Made by a program: the position numbers and the translations under genes | From: Polytrichum commune | Lineage: Eukaryota; Streptophyta; Polytrichopsida; Polytrichales; Polytrichaceae | DNA: 64,000 bases | NCBI GenBank assembly: GCA_950295325.1 | Contig: OX485809.1 | Location: 26,240,144-26,304,143 of the forward strand | Reading direction: 5' to 3' | The notes under the pieces: model-generated | Told to the model about the DNA's origin: nothing | What the model saw: only the letters and a program-made list of their open reading frames with translations | Database searches by the model: none | Shown: positions 1-13,248 of the stretch, one piece after another | Layout: each line of letters starts with the position of its first letter | How positions within the stretch are numbered: position 1 is the stretch's first letter

Positions 1-458
1 AGTAGTCCCATGTCAGACGGTCTTTTTTCATGGTCAAATTTCTGAAAAATGCAAATTTTAAAAGCCTTTGGGCCCTTCGCTAGGTGTAAACTTAATGTGG
101 ACCAAGAGGAGTAACCATGCACCAAAAAGTGGACTCTTAACTACAATAACATGTTTGGCAACCTCCTTCCTCCCCCCCCCCGCCCCCAAATATTAAAACG
201 GCATTTCTCTACCAAGGTCCCTTGATTTGTATATGTTCAAGAGAGCCTCGTTTGCCTCTCTCACCACAAAAACCGTTGGATCATGACAATGGATAATGTA
301 GGCTTGAAAATAGGTCTTTTGGGGACCTCAAGTTCCATGGTCACTCTTACATATTTTCCCTTATGTGCACCTAAGTGGTCCCAAGACAAGTTCAACGGTT
401 AATCACATATTTTAGGGGAGCAAGGGACGACTTCATGGTCCATGATTTAAACAGCCCC
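1..458. mobile_element. PIF/Harbinger-type MITE, right part, cut by the window edge
   Basis: This stretch aligns by eye with two other copies at 19395-19974 and 48150-50329. The right end here reads through CATGGTCCATGATTTAAACAGCCCC, broken as CATGGTCCATGATTTAAAC then AGCCCC, and matches the terminal sequence of those copies. The 48150 copy has a clean TTA duplication, which places the family with the TTA/TAA-targeting PIF/Harbinger elements. The left end lies outside the window. It has no coding capacity. Confidence 0.6.
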
Positions 459-2267
459 TTCTGAACTTTTTGTGTACCTCACTATTTTGGTAGAAATCAG
501 AAATACTCCACAGGAAGCACAAGTCACCTGCAAAGTGTAAGGCAAGTGACCTGTAAATTACATATTTGTCCTTGCCTACGTGCAGACTCCTCGCAGTACT
601 ACCAAGACGCCAACTAATTGAATCTGATTCCAAACATTGGCATTACTGGAATCCTGTGGATGCAATGTCATATTCATTTGTCAACTTTGCGACATTCTAA
701 GTTTCCACTGACAGAAAGTGTCATATTTGTGACATTATTGTGCTCAATAAGTTGACATTAACACAGTCAGAACGCATTAGTGTGGGTTGGCGTATGATCA
801 GCAGCTGCAGCATGGCAAACTCCAAAGTGGCAGTAAAAGCTTCCTTTACCATGTGTCTTGAATGTGCCTCGTCTCAAATCGATTCTCTACACATATACAG
901 ATCTTCATGCACCCTGTTGCATCAACCCACGCTGACGTTGTAATTGAATTAAGCCTACATCTTCTGAAGTGTCACTTGGAAGTACATGGGCTCTTGGGCC
1001 CTTCTTATTTTGTGATTTTGATCAAGTTCAAGTCTAGGTCTAATATGTGTATGTATGAGTCTGATGCACTTGTGTATTTTGGGCTTCATTTGTTGATCCA
1101 GTTTTGAAATTATGGGTTTGATGTGGATGTTGAGGTCTGATGGACTTCCATGCTCAGAAATCAGTTGTGCATGGCTTCATAATTTTTTCTTGTTTCCTTC
1201 ATACGGGTAAGAGAGGTGTGGCGTAAAGGCGGTGCCATTTGACACCTTTGCACTTGTGTGTATTTGGTCCAGGATGTGCGCTGATGTGTGGCTTCAAGGC
1301 TTCGTGATGGGTCTGATGTGGTGCCTATGTGGCAACGTGGATGCTTTGGGGTGGTTCTAAATGCTCCTTGTGATTAACTTGTGGTGTGTGTTATGTCGCA
1401 TGTACACTGCAATACAATCCCAGCAATGGCCACACCAGTACGCTTAAGCATCTACAAAATGACATGAATCTCTTGAGTTGGTTATGAATCTTGAAAGAAT
1501 TGGCCTGACGACGCTTGTAATGGTTGTACAATCAAAGGGGGTGAACAATAATTCAAAACACCCGGTCTCCTCCTCTAGCCCCGTTTTATGTGCAATGTGC
1601 ATCAAGGAGGGGGGCAAAGAGGTCAACCTCATCGGCAAAATACTACTCATCAGCAGTAATGAATTGCACTCCACCCCATTTGATGAACTGAATTATCATT
1701 CAACCAACATGTGCTTGACTGGTTTGAATGATAAAAATAGTCCATATCCTACTCACAGAAGGTGGATGCTGGATGTTCCTTTCCTGAAGAATTACATATT
1801 TTGAAACAAGTCATGTATGTAGCTGGGATGCAGCTGGATATGGAGAAAGTAAGTCAGGCGCATGTGCCTGTTGCTGAATCTGGTGACATGTGCGAACAAT
1901 TTACATCCGCTCTCTGCTGAATGGGTGGTGTTATTGGTTTAGAGGTAGCAGAGCTCTTTCTGGGGTCATCATCATAAACCTCTAAATTCATATATTATGA
2001 AACAATATTGGGTTGCAATTTCGATCAGTTGTTTCCATTTTCCATGGTTGTAAGACCTAAAAGACTAGAATACGAGCTTACGGACCACAACTTCTAGCTA
2101 ATAAACTGCACATGTACTGCCAGTATATTATGTGTCCTTGATATGAAACTTATGCAGGATTCCATTATAATGCAGCATCATTCTGAAGTAGGTTACTTAA
2201 GGCACTCCGACTAGAGGCTGAGGTCTTCAGAGAAGTCAATATGCGGCCCTGCTGGTAGCTGAAGTAA
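459..2267. other. Intergenic, downstream of NCL copy A; no gene seen
   Basis: Only short open frames without family resemblance occur here. The last 100 bases or so should hold the 3' UTR of the minus-strand exchanger gene that ends at 2268. I see no repeat termini or RNA gene. Confidence 0.5.
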
Positions 2268-5200
2268 TCAGTGCCATCCACACACGTAATCCAGGAAGGC
2301 CACCAAGCCTATGGAAGCTGGGTAGAGAGCCAAGCCAATGAGAGCCATCCAGAGTGGGAAAGTGGTGTGGACTGCTGCCACACCACCGATGATCAAAGTG
2401 GCGAAGAGAACTACTACCACCTCCGCTGAAAAGTCCCAAACAAGGCCTCGGAAGTACACAATCGCTAACAAAATCCCCAGGCACATTGAGTTTTGCATGG
2501 TCACAGCTCCATATATCTGCTCCCCTCCCCCCTCCCCCCAACCCCCCCAAGGTTATATTATGATTGAGGTCAAGTATGATCAAAATATGGATGCTTGCTA
2601 TTTGAATGGCTAGCTAGGAATGGAAGATTCTGTAACAATCATATGTGTGGCATTTCATAAAATATAAATGAACATGGTGACCAGCTCCAGGTCATATAGC
2701 ACAGGAACATACAGGGAATAACTACCTAGTTCGTAGCTTTCAAAATCTAGAATGATGAACTGAGGAAGTGAACTTAACTGCTTCACTGGAAATTACAGGA
2801 GTCTCTCTTCATGAAGGGGAGGCTAACATGCCTAAATGACCTAGTTTTCTATTTTAATTAAACAAGCATAGATTATCTCTGAGCTCACCAGAAAAGGCTG
2901 GGTAGGGTTATGTGCTGATTCCATCTTCAAGCGAGTTCTAGGAATCAGACCAAATGAGCACTTCCATGCATACTTCAGTACTAAAATAGTACATGGGAGG
3001 AAGATGTGTCACAAAAAATTGGTTACTAACTACACTGACATGTGCAAGTAGGTTGCCCCATGCTAATTTGTCGACATTACACACTATTTTGGATATTTGT
3101 TACTGTAGTAACAAAATACATGTTGTTTATTTATTTATTATTATGAGCCGTACAGATTGATAAACATATTAACAAGTTTTTGTGATATGATTTTGACACA
3201 AGGCAGTTTGCACATGTAAAGAGGCAACCTATTCGCGAAGGCAACCCAATTGCACATATTAGTGTAGGTAAATGGATGTGAGGAGCCCTACCTCAAGCTT
3301 GACATAATAGGTGCCCAACCTACCAAACCATGGTCCAACGAGGTAGGTTCTTTGTGGCTACTACGGCCAATGGCACGGTGTAATGTGTCCATTACTAGAT
3401 GTTGTGGTCATGCCATGGCATGGTCATCAATTCGGATTTACAGGTGAGAATGTGTCTCCTTGTATACATTAAGGAGTAGCCACTCAGAAAAATCACTTGG
3501 CCTGACCACTACACTATCGAGCAGTTATCTTAAATTATTTACTAAGTGTGGAGGTTGAAATGAACAGACCTGATAGTAAGCCATTGACATGTAAGACTTC
3601 TTGCGTTTCGCGAATGCATGAGCCAAGATCACTTCACTGGCGCAAGTAGGCAGGGGCATTGCTATGAAGGAAATGAAGAAGGGAGAAATCCCAGAGGCCT
3701 TTGAGAGATTGCCAATGGAATCCACCAGGGGATACGCAATGAAGGCTGAAATCACTAGACCACCTATCAGCCAGCAAACAGATTTACAAATGATGTGAGT
3801 TCTGGACGGAGCGCTTGCACTTTCTTCATCATCACTGTCAGTGTTGTCGACCTCCAGTAAAGAAATCAAAGTTGACATTGCTTCCTGCAGCACAACATCG
3901 ACTGTCAATTGTGTGCATGAACTGGTCAAAGATCCTAAATTATTGGAGCTATTCTATAGGTTATGCCTTAAGAAAGAAGAGAAATGTTATGTGTTTCCTC
4001 TACAACAAGTTGTTTTTTTTTCTTAAGTTGAGATCATTTGGGTTGATTTTTTTAAATTTTTTTCCATTTCAGTCAGTTCGCTTGTAACTATAGTAGCTGC
4101 CGGTTCCCACCAGAGGGCCTTGAAGCTGACCGCTGCCCACAAAAATTAAAATTTTTATTAATTCTCATCAGATGAGAGGAAACGTATTCACTCTTGTTCC
4201 GAGAACTGCCATAAATTTATTACATTAAAGGAAATACAGAATGAGAGTTTAGTTTATTCCTGGCCTCCACATATCTGTTCTGTTTGTCAAAGAACCCCAC
4301 TGAGATGTGTTTTGACTCTGGCTGTCACGTTTTGATGCTGTGGTTATTACTCACATATGGCTGTCACAAATGGATGATTACATCGGCATCTTGTGATACA
4401 TCGTAATTAAGGTCACAATTATGGAACACAATTATGGATATAGTAAGGCTTGGAATAACACAATCCAGTAGAAAAACTGGTTCCAAGGGTTGCACGCTGT
4501 TTCTCTTGAAACAAATCTTAACTGAAAACATTCAATTCGAACATGAAAATGAAATGCACATTTATGACACATCTCTATTGAATTGTACTTCTCCCACATT
4601 GTTATTTCCCTGATTTCGTTCTAGCACTTGGAAGGCCCAGTTCGTAACCCAGAGCACAAAGAATTACCCCTCACCTGTGCCTCGTCATCCCAGATACGGT
4701 GTGGTTCAGAATCAACAAGACTGCTTGAACAGGAAGCTGGCTTTTTGTAGCCACTTTTTGAAGATTTGATCCATCGGTCAATACCAGCAAGAAATTCGTC
4801 CTTGGTGATCATTTTATCCTTCACAGATGTATCAAACTCTTCCATCCAGTGCTGTACTTCCTCATTACCAGGAAGCTTGCCATTGTGACAGTGAATGCCC
4901 AACCCCATAATCAAGCCTTTCAACTCTGTGAAAGTGAGGCGCTCATCTTTGCGCCCATTTTGGTCTGGTATGTCGAAATAGTCAAAGAACCTGGACAGCA
5001 GTCATACAAGGAAGCCACGTACTGCTTGGTCCATGTTATGAAATCCAATGTACAAATTCAATCAAATTGAACTCAGTGACTCAATGTTCACTAGGAAAAT
5101 AATGTACAAGTGTAACACTGAAATAGGTTTTTCTTCCTTAAGAATTAGGGTTTTGCAGTTAAGTACTTCAGAAGCACTTCCGTTTTAAGTGCACTATCTC

Positions 5201-7401
5201 CAGCATTTATAATGAGCCCCCAATCTTTTTGATGTGCCATATGAGACAATCGCTGGAGTCCTTGCGCTCTTGTCCATCGCTGCTGTGCATAATAGATCTT
5301 CCGCTTCTGAAACCAAGGAGTCACGAGCTGTATCCAAACAAAATTATACTTATTCAATTTCTGTGTCAAGGCCAAGATTTTGTGACCATTGAATTCAAGT
5401 GTGCAGTTTCTGTTCAGAAACGCTTAATTCAAGTGAATCGATTTGAGTTGACAATGTTTGTGGTCGATCATCTGCGTACCTGATAGACACAGTAGGCAAT
5501 GAGCTGTGCAAATGCGATGCATGCAGCAATTGCAATGCACAGATGTCCTTCTGTCTGCAATCCAAGAAGGCGAGGAATTTGTGCCACAACGTATGGCAAG
5601 AGCGTTGCCATCATGATCCAAGATGCCCACCTTGTTTGTTTGTGAGTGGTTATTCCCGTGCCTGTGATCCTCCAGAACAGCAGTTCATTATTCCTGATTC
5701 AACACCTTGCAAGATACTCACTATGCACATGTGGGCAAAAAAATATTCAGTCAAGAATATCTGGCAAAAGCACACAGATACACAAGTTTTCATCTCATAT
5801 TTGATCGAGCAAGCAGAAATGTTGATGATTGCTGTAGGTAGGTGGTGATCAACAACACAAACCCCCCCCCCCAAAGGATAAAGCTTATGTTTGCCAACAC
5901 TAGCATGAATCATACAGTCTCTTCGCCCATATGTTAAAAGAGGTGGATTCTTTTTTAACGTCCATCACTGGAGCAACTTGATTGTTCCTCCCCTACTAGG
6001 TTTGTTGAGACCTTGGTTGGGTACCCACGACTTTCAAAGATGATCAGTTGACCTGATGACCTCACTTGGGTGGAACATAGTGGGTAAACATTAGCATGGC
6101 TCTTGATGGAGATTGAAACAAGGTGGAGATGAGTCCCATCCCCTCAAGCTAGTGGCATAATCAAGGATCGACATCTGACCTGAGAGACTGAATTCTTTGG
6201 TCAGAGTCTTGTGCCTGGCCTCAAGCACTCCGTCTCGGTTGGTCACAAGATCACATCGGCCCGCGATCAAGCATGAAGCCCAGAGCAAAGTGAGCACGAA
6301 AACTGATGTCCCAGCAACTAAACCCATGCCCACCAACACTTGGCTCTGTGCTTCCGCCTGCGTCCCGGCAGCTGCATTCACCACAACTCTGCATCATAAT
6401 TGGAGGTAGACATATCATGAACTACTACTACACTTTTGGCCTATAAAAAAGAGCACATGAACAGATTTGTGACGTTCTTGCTTCCCGATTACCAAAAGAC
6501 ATTGAAAACCCATCACAAAGGCATCATTCGCTAAACAAACGCTTGGCACCTACATAGCTTGCTAAATGTATTGCAAACACCCCTTTCGTAACGCCAAATT
6601 ACCAACGGATTTTTGCAGGGGTTTGCAATGGAACTATGTGGTTGTGTGTTTGCAACAATTTATATGCAACAGCTTCTCATCGACCTTCCAGTGTCCTTGC
6701 ACTACATTTCATATGAACATCTCTTAGCCTTACTTGATTTATAGCTTACACCAACTCACTGTCGTTTCATTTCCATATCTGTTCAGAGGACAGCTTTGAC
6801 GCAGCAGTGACTCAGAATATTGTGAAATTGCTAAGATGAGGGAGCTCAAAAATAGTAAGGTTAACTGAATTCCACCAGCCCTGGGTGGACTGAGGCAGAG
6901 TCCCCAAATTAGCTTCCCGTAACGGAACACCAACGCCTTCAAATTAGAGCTGGCCATGTCCTCTCTCATCGGTCATGTAGTCGAAGAAAGAGAGAATTGA
7001 GATGAGCTTAGGTTACCGATGAGAATCATGGCGTCAGGTAAGGCTCCGACGATGGGCAGCAGCAGACCGCCAATTATCCCCGGCTTAATCACGGTCAGCA
7101 GCAGCTCACTCGCCTGCCACAATAGCTTCGCCGCCAGGTATAAGGTGTAGCCGTAGACGACTAACACTGCCAAGCTGCCGCCCAAGCTGCGAGAGCACGG
7201 CATGATGCCATACCGCTCCTTGCAATCGGCCCTGCCCCCATATGCCCAATTGGTACCAGACCTCCACTGGATAATTTCATTCTTCTCATCTCCTCCGACA
7301 TCTGCCCCTGGAGCACCAGACATGAGATCCCCTCCAATCCCTAGCATCAGCAGCAGTACAAGCATACCGATCTGCCATTTGATCCGGCTTTTGAGATTCA
7401 T
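2268..7401 (-). CDS. NCL-like: EF-hand Na+/Ca2+ exchanger-like protein (NCL type), copy A
   Basis: This is a membrane cation antiporter of the NCX/CAX superfamily, plant NCL branch, which exchanges Na+ against Ca2+ across internal or plasma membranes. Coding exons read on the minus strand: 7401-7017, 6386-6180, 5661-5480, 5327-5167, 4990-4675, 3884-3570 and 2516-2268. They sum to 1815 bases and 604 aa, with intron phases 1, 1, 0, 2, 0, 0 exactly as in copy B. The protein has a hydrophobic N-terminal signal-like segment (about 11-25), the alpha-1 motif ASELLLTVIKPG, four to five further membrane spans, a cytosolic loop with two degenerate EF-hands (exon 5), an acidic linker, the alpha-2 region, and a C-terminal membrane block about 88% identical to copy B. 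Oddities: the alpha-2 motif reads PLPTCASEVIL instead of PLATNSSEAIS, and the exon 4 donor is GTACTT, against GTAAGT in copy B. The start is the first ATG, aligned with MNLRSR of copy B. The gene looks intact, but its function may be altered. Confidence 0.88.
3033..3264. mobile_element. TA-flanked MITE with CACT ends (family b), in intron 6 of NCL copy A
   Basis: The ends are CACTGACATGTGCAAGTAGG and, inverted, CACTAATATGTGCAATTGGG. The element lies between two TA dinucleotides. A second copy with the same ends is at 25108-25309. It is 232 bp with no ORF. Its TA target suggests Tc1/mariner-like mobilisation. Confidence 0.75.
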
Positions 7402-8381
7402 CGATCGATGGCCTAGGCTAAACCTTCAGGGGTCCTTCAGCTCCTTCTCTTCTAGATCTTCGATGTCCCTCCACACCCCCTAATTCGATCTTCTATTTCC
7501 ATGCAGCAGCTTCGTGCAGCCTAATCACAGAACCGGAGCCCAGCTTCGTTAGTCTGGAGTTTCATTGCTACATGGGGAAATCATACCGACAACCACATCA
7601 ATGTATTGTCATGCTAGACTTCTTCAACAACATCAGCGTAGTACTAACATGGAGTATATTGTAGAAAGTTACGCAGGATTCTATTACGTACTTCTTTGCG
7701 GTACTCTCTGTTTCTTCTACAGTGGTAAACATTTCCCTGCCTGCCATTGAGATTTGCCCCAGTTGCTAATTTGTAAAAACTGTTCAAGCTACTTAAGTTG
7801 ATAATGCTTGTGTTCAGAACTATAAGATGCCAAGTTGGTGGGATTCCAAGTTGATGCCAATTTCTCATTTATAACTTTATTAGAATTAGCAGTGTAACTC
7901 TTTTCTTCAAAACTCTTATTATAGCTTATAATAAGCTTGTTATGTATTTTAACTTCAATTCCTCTTCTTAAGCCGGTGATCCCCGCTTCTTATACAAGTG
8001 TTGTTATCCTGGGGTATTCCATGTTTGCCAATCATCATAATTGTGTAGTTTTGTGATCTAGTGTACATCATATTGGAGGTTGGAATTGTCCAAAATTCAG
8101 GTATAAATCCAAATATACTTTTAAATTCTAGTTTACTGAAACACAATTTTTGTTATTTATATCTAAATATAATTAGTAGAAGTTGGGAAACATGAAATGG
8201 AACCGATTAACAACCACATACCTTAAGGTATGTGGCCCTATTCTAAGCACTTTCAACTTCAAAGACAAAGTTGGCAATTCAATAAGATTGAAAATATCTT
8301 CATCAAGTTAGCAACTGTGGTGCATAAGATCATATCTAGGTTGTCATTTCAAGTGTTAGAGTTGGAGTTGGAGCACGCGTA
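7402..8381. other. 5' flank of NCL copy A; no gene seen
   Basis: This holds the presumed promoter and 5' UTR of the exchanger gene, although I could not pick a convincing TATA box. Bases 7990-8140 resemble 27440-27590 and look like an old dispersed repeat of unknown class. No other structure was recognised. Confidence 0.4.
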
Positions 8382-8776
8382 GATCACTCCATTGTCAAGT
8401 TGAACACCACGTGCGACCAAAAAAAATCTTCTTTTGGTAAGTTGCACCACCAAAATGGGTCAAAATTTTATCAATTTTTTTTCATGAGTAGATATACACA
8501 GTACCTATGACATAGTCAAAAGTGGTAACTAAATTTGATGATTTGTTTTTTTTCATAAAACATACCATTTCTAACTAGAATGACACAGAATTGAACTAAA
8601 ACAATTACTAAAAATAATAAATATGACTAAAAAAATAAAAAAAGTATACAAAAGATACTATCAATGGTTATGTATATGTAGAAAAAATATCATAAATTTT
8701 AAAATTATATATGGCATGTAATATAGGGGTAGCAAACTTTGTCCGCACGTGGTGTCAACTTGACAATGAAGTGACC
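8382..8776. mobile_element. MITE-like element with about 35-bp terminal inverted repeats
   Basis: The left arm starts GATCACTCCATTGTCAAGTT and continues through CACCACGTGCG. The right arm, inverted, starts GGTCACTTCATTGTCAAGTT and continues through CACCACGTGCG. The AT-rich interior has no ORF. I could not define a target duplication, so the superfamily is left open. Confidence 0.65.
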
Positions 8777-9889
8777 TCCCCGTGAGTTGGAGTTGGAGTT
8801 GGAACTCAAAGTTATAAGATTTCATCATTTTTTCTCTTGCAATGATCACATAGACTTTCCCATTTGTATTGATTATTGACTTGAAAATGATGTTTATATT
8901 ATGAGCTCATAGTCCAATCTTGTCTTAACACATGTCTTTCTAGTGTCCATTCCTAAATTACGAACCTTGTCATATGTATACCACTCAACCTATATAGGTG
9001 GTCAACTCAAACCAGTGACCACATAAGGCCCACATATCTCATAAAGATTGGTATTTATTGACCAAGCCGTGGGAGCTAGCGAGGTCAGTAGGCACCAAAA
9101 TTTGTAAGGTTGAACAACCTCCTCTTTGTCCACTAGCCAACATAATTTCTATAGAATATGTACACCATCCACTTGTCAACTCCCCTTTTGACATCGTTCA
9201 TTGTGAAAGTACACAAGAACCTCAATGTGCAACATCATAATCCCTCTTAACAATGTTATACAAGAACACCCTTGATATGAGATATCATGATTCCCACTCA
9301 ACAATTTATTTTACACTCTAGAACTTCCAAACAAGAACAAATGCATGGGTGTTGACCTAATTGTCATTCTAAAGTTTCAAAACGGCTTTGGATGGCGATG
9401 TTTTGAGCAGGTGGTGTGAGGATGGTTTAGGACAAATTTTGATATGTGCGGGTGCAACAAGTACGGACAGCATGGTTCAAAGTAGTATTATACAATAGGG
9501 ACTTGCATATATGCATTGGAAAGTAGTAGATGAAAGTAGACATGAAATTACTATGAATTTCTCGTGTCCAAAACCAATGGAGATCCTACATGTAAGCTTA
9601 ATCCCTCCCCATGAGATCTATGGGCAACAAAGAATACTAATGATTTTGTCACTTTATGTTCCTAAAAGGATCCACACATTGTTCTAATAATCATGCCTCA
9701 TATATTCACAATCTACATTGTATAAGGCAATTAAATCCAATGCCTAGAACCTCCCAACATGTGGGCATGATTTCATTTGGGGTCATAGTACTTGAGGAGC
9801 CCCATAAACATTCAAATATTAAGCATTAGCAACCAATAAGAGGAATGATCAAAGACAAGTGTGGAAGCTAAGAATAAGGCCGGAAGAAT
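8777..9889. other. Intergenic, no gene seen
   Basis: AT-rich sequence with only short frames. Parts near 8870-8970 resemble 29920-30030, which suggests an old dispersed repeat. Nothing else could be supported. Confidence 0.35.
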
Positions 9890-11169
9890 CATTGAATCAA
9901 GTGCTAGTTACAGACAAACTAGTTGAAGTTTGAGAAATAACCGGTTGAAATTCAAGACTTCAAGAAAATTACCCATCATTTCACAGGAATCTATGGTATA
10001 TACTTCAATTTAATAAAGGGAAACCGAAAGATCACAAAGTGTATGCAGTTGGACTTGGAAACACTAGGATTTTGACCTATTTACCCAAAAATCTCCCCAG
10101 ACACTAAGGGCCAAGTTCCATGTGCCGGTCCTGGTCCGTTTTTAAATGGGTGAGAAACGGGTGACATCATCCAAAAAATGGGTGATGTCACCCATTTTAT
10201 GGAGGGGTACTTCTATGTGGGGTGCCGGTTTATTTCAATTTTCTACTTTCTAACTAAATTTGGTGAGTGATAAGACATGACACTTTATGAAGGTCACCGG
10301 CAATGGAGGTCATCATCATTTAACTTTTCATATTTGATTTGCACATCAATTTCCATACATTTATTGAATGAACTCCAAATCATACCAAAATTAAGACAAC
10401 CTAATTTAAAATCATAATTAATCCAAGAATGTCAACTATTTTGATTAATGTTGACTACATTGTAAATTTCAAGTCACTAGTTTTTTTAATTTAAATGCAA
10501 GAGTATGGAAGATACCCAAGTGCCCCCGGTTTTGGTAAGTAAATGGCCTACTCACTGCCGGATTGTTGTTCGGGTAATTAGAGTGAGGCGAGTGGCTGTC
10601 AACATTGTATGTATTGATACATAGAGATTTTTTAAGTTTATACCCCTAATTGATAATCTAATTGTCAATGTAACCACTACATAAAGTGAAATAACCATGT
10701 GTTTGTTTTAATAAAACTTAATTGTGACACCTAAATTATACCAAAATAGTCTTTTTAATATTTCATGAGTGTTTCCTTTGGTTTGTTTGCCTTATATATA
10801 TCTATATCTATATAAATAATTAAGATCTAGATTCTAAAAACATCATAAAATACACGCTCCCTAGAAATACTCCTCAAAAGAAACGACTTGAAGAACAAAG
10901 TGGCCTTTAGTATCCAAGGGTGTACCCTAGGTGACCAGCCGATCCGGTCACCGGAGCTTTCTAACCGGCACATGTCCTTCTTGTGACCGTTAGGACCACC
11001 GGTCCTTTGGCACCCGTTCTTGCACAACACAAAATGTGAGACACCCATCCATGGGGGGTACCGGTCCTTGGGTGAGAGGGATGGACACATGGCACCACCC
11101 TCTTTTCACCGGACCACCCATTTATTTTGAAAAAAATGGACCGGGACTGGTACATGGAACTTGGCCCTA
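9890..11169. mobile_element. hAT-type MITE copy, split by a PIF-type MITE
   Basis: The two pieces (9890-10104 and the few bases after 11167) together match the roughly 230-bp family with CARTGATCGGGGAGA ends seen at 21332 and 22126. Shared internal landmarks are AACCGGTTGA, GGACTTGGAAACACTAGGAT and the CCCAAAAATCTCCCC end. The left end is decayed, and the 8-bp duplication is not clear in this copy. Confidence 0.6.
10108..11167. mobile_element. PIF/Harbinger-type non-autonomous element, 1060 bp
   Basis: The terminal inverted repeats are GGGCCAAGTTCCATGTGCCG at the left and its inverted counterpart (GTACATGGAACTTGGCCC) at the right. A perfect TAA duplication flanks it (10105-10107 and 11168-11170). 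It has no transposase-like ORF. The first eight bases, GGGCCAAG, are the same as those of the coding PIF/Harbinger element at 41809-45811. Confidence 0.85.
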
Positions 11170-11170
11170 A

Positions 11171-13248
11171 GAATCGGGTCAGAGACCTATTTATGGGACC
11201 ATTACATGATGCAATTTGCATGTGTGGAATGGTATATATATATATATATATAAACGAAATGGAGTGACACCAGGGCACAATGACCTAGGATAGTAAATCA
11301 TATTATGGGCGCATTAGCAAGCTTGGGTACTTGAAGTTATACAATTACAGTAGATAACCTTAAGCAATTCCGCATAAGTCTAGTACTACATATGTGATTT
11401 TCCATGGGTCCGGAAATTGATATCACAAAAATAATAATATAAAAGCATAATTTACTTTCAAGCTTTAAGCTTATTGTCAACTTTCAAAGGTAAGATTCTC
11501 TACCAAATCATATTCACAACATAGATCGACCTATTTCTCATAACTAGGTTATGAAAATTTAAGTACAATTAATGCCCTTTTCAAAGGATCCAAATCCATG
11601 CCCTTCTAACTTATTTTTCCATTACACCAAATGTGAAGGCGACATGTGTGAATCGTCGTGGCTTTTTCCATCACGTCATCAGAACTTCATGACTTTAACT
11701 TTAGGGGGTTCTATGTATTAAATAAGGGGAGAGTACTATCAGAAATGGATCTGTCTAATCTACATGTTAATTCCCTCATTGGATTGCTATTTCAAATTCG
11801 ATTTCGAAGCCAAGTCTTGCAATTTAATATTTGGATCACAGAACATTATATTATGGATTCTTTCAATACCCAGTGTGTTACCTTTATGTGCTAACCATCT
11901 AGGAGATGCCCCACCGGGACCCCACCCAAGGGGATCATTTCTTCATAGTGCATACAACCGCATGCTAGTAGTGTATATTGGAACCACATTACAGTCGAGA
12001 TTTCAAATCAACCAGACACTTCCTCATGCAATGAAGGCTTATTTGCTTCCAACAACAATCCCATTGATTTAACAGTTTCGCAACTGTGTCCTATGAACTT
12101 TAAGAATTGTATGTGTCGAAACACAAAACATGGGCACAACATACTTATAGTTCAACCCAAAATTGTCCATTAGTTTTAAAAAATGGAAATAACAAACTGT
12201 GGTTGACGATTGTTGAATGGTGAACCACTGCTCGAAATGAACTAACACTCCACGAACCTAAATTTTTACAGCAGAGATCCTGAATTTCCCTAGAATGTTG
12301 TAGATGTCCAGTAATCGAGCTCTTCCCAAGTCGTGAGCCCCAAACAAATAGATTCTAAAACATGAATCCTCACCTAAACAATAGCTTCAAACAACATAAA
12401 ATATTCCATTAACATGCACTCTTTGAATGAGCCCACTAAATCTCATTATGAGTCTCATTATGTTTCTCACAGCATCTATGTATGTTTATGAAAGCATAGA
12501 AATGGAAGTCTGATCAATAAAGGTTGACCAAAAACAAAGCTCGACCTTCATCTTGTGCGCATTACAATGCTGTGACAGTTCTTTGTCACTCTTAAACTCT
12601 GCAATGCCTCTGCAATGCCTCTGCAAAGCTACAAAAGCTGTTAAACCTATCATACTTTAAAGGGGCAGACCACACATTTTATCAAGCATCACTGAATATT
12701 TTGTTGTTGGGCTCTTCAGAAAGTGACCCCTTCAGCTTATTCCTGTGTCTTTAGTTTGTGCACCACACATTAATGAGGACTAATATGGAACACAAATGTC
12801 CACGATGATCCCACTAACCACAACTTTAAGTACAATGGAAACTAATCTTAATGACCTAGTATAAAATGCATTCAAACAAGAGTCAAAATTTCATGCTACC
12901 TTTGTATCAATGAAAAGAAAACTCTGAGCATTCACTAATTGGCGCTTACAGTCCCCCATCACAGAGTGCCGCTATACCAGGAAATGGGCAAATGAACACC
13001 TCCATAATCCCAACTCAACTACAAGTCAGCCCAAAACCCATAGCACCCTTCTTGTGACCATCCAATGACCAGCCTGTTGATAGAAGTCCTAGGAGCACCT
13101 TTTAGGGGCCATAATACAGTCCAAAGCAACTTTTTGTTCTCTTTCCGCTTAATGGTATATTGTAATATATCCTCAAGGATGAAATACAACCTCTGGTATC
13201 AACGCAGAAGTTGAAGCACATTACCTGTGTGGTTCTCCACTTGTTGTG
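11171..13248. other. Intergenic between the two NCL copies; no gene seen
   Basis: A (TA)n tract lies at 11233-11252. The last few hundred bases before 13249 should include the 3' UTR of copy B. No other gene, RNA or repeat terminus was recognised. Confidence 0.45.
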
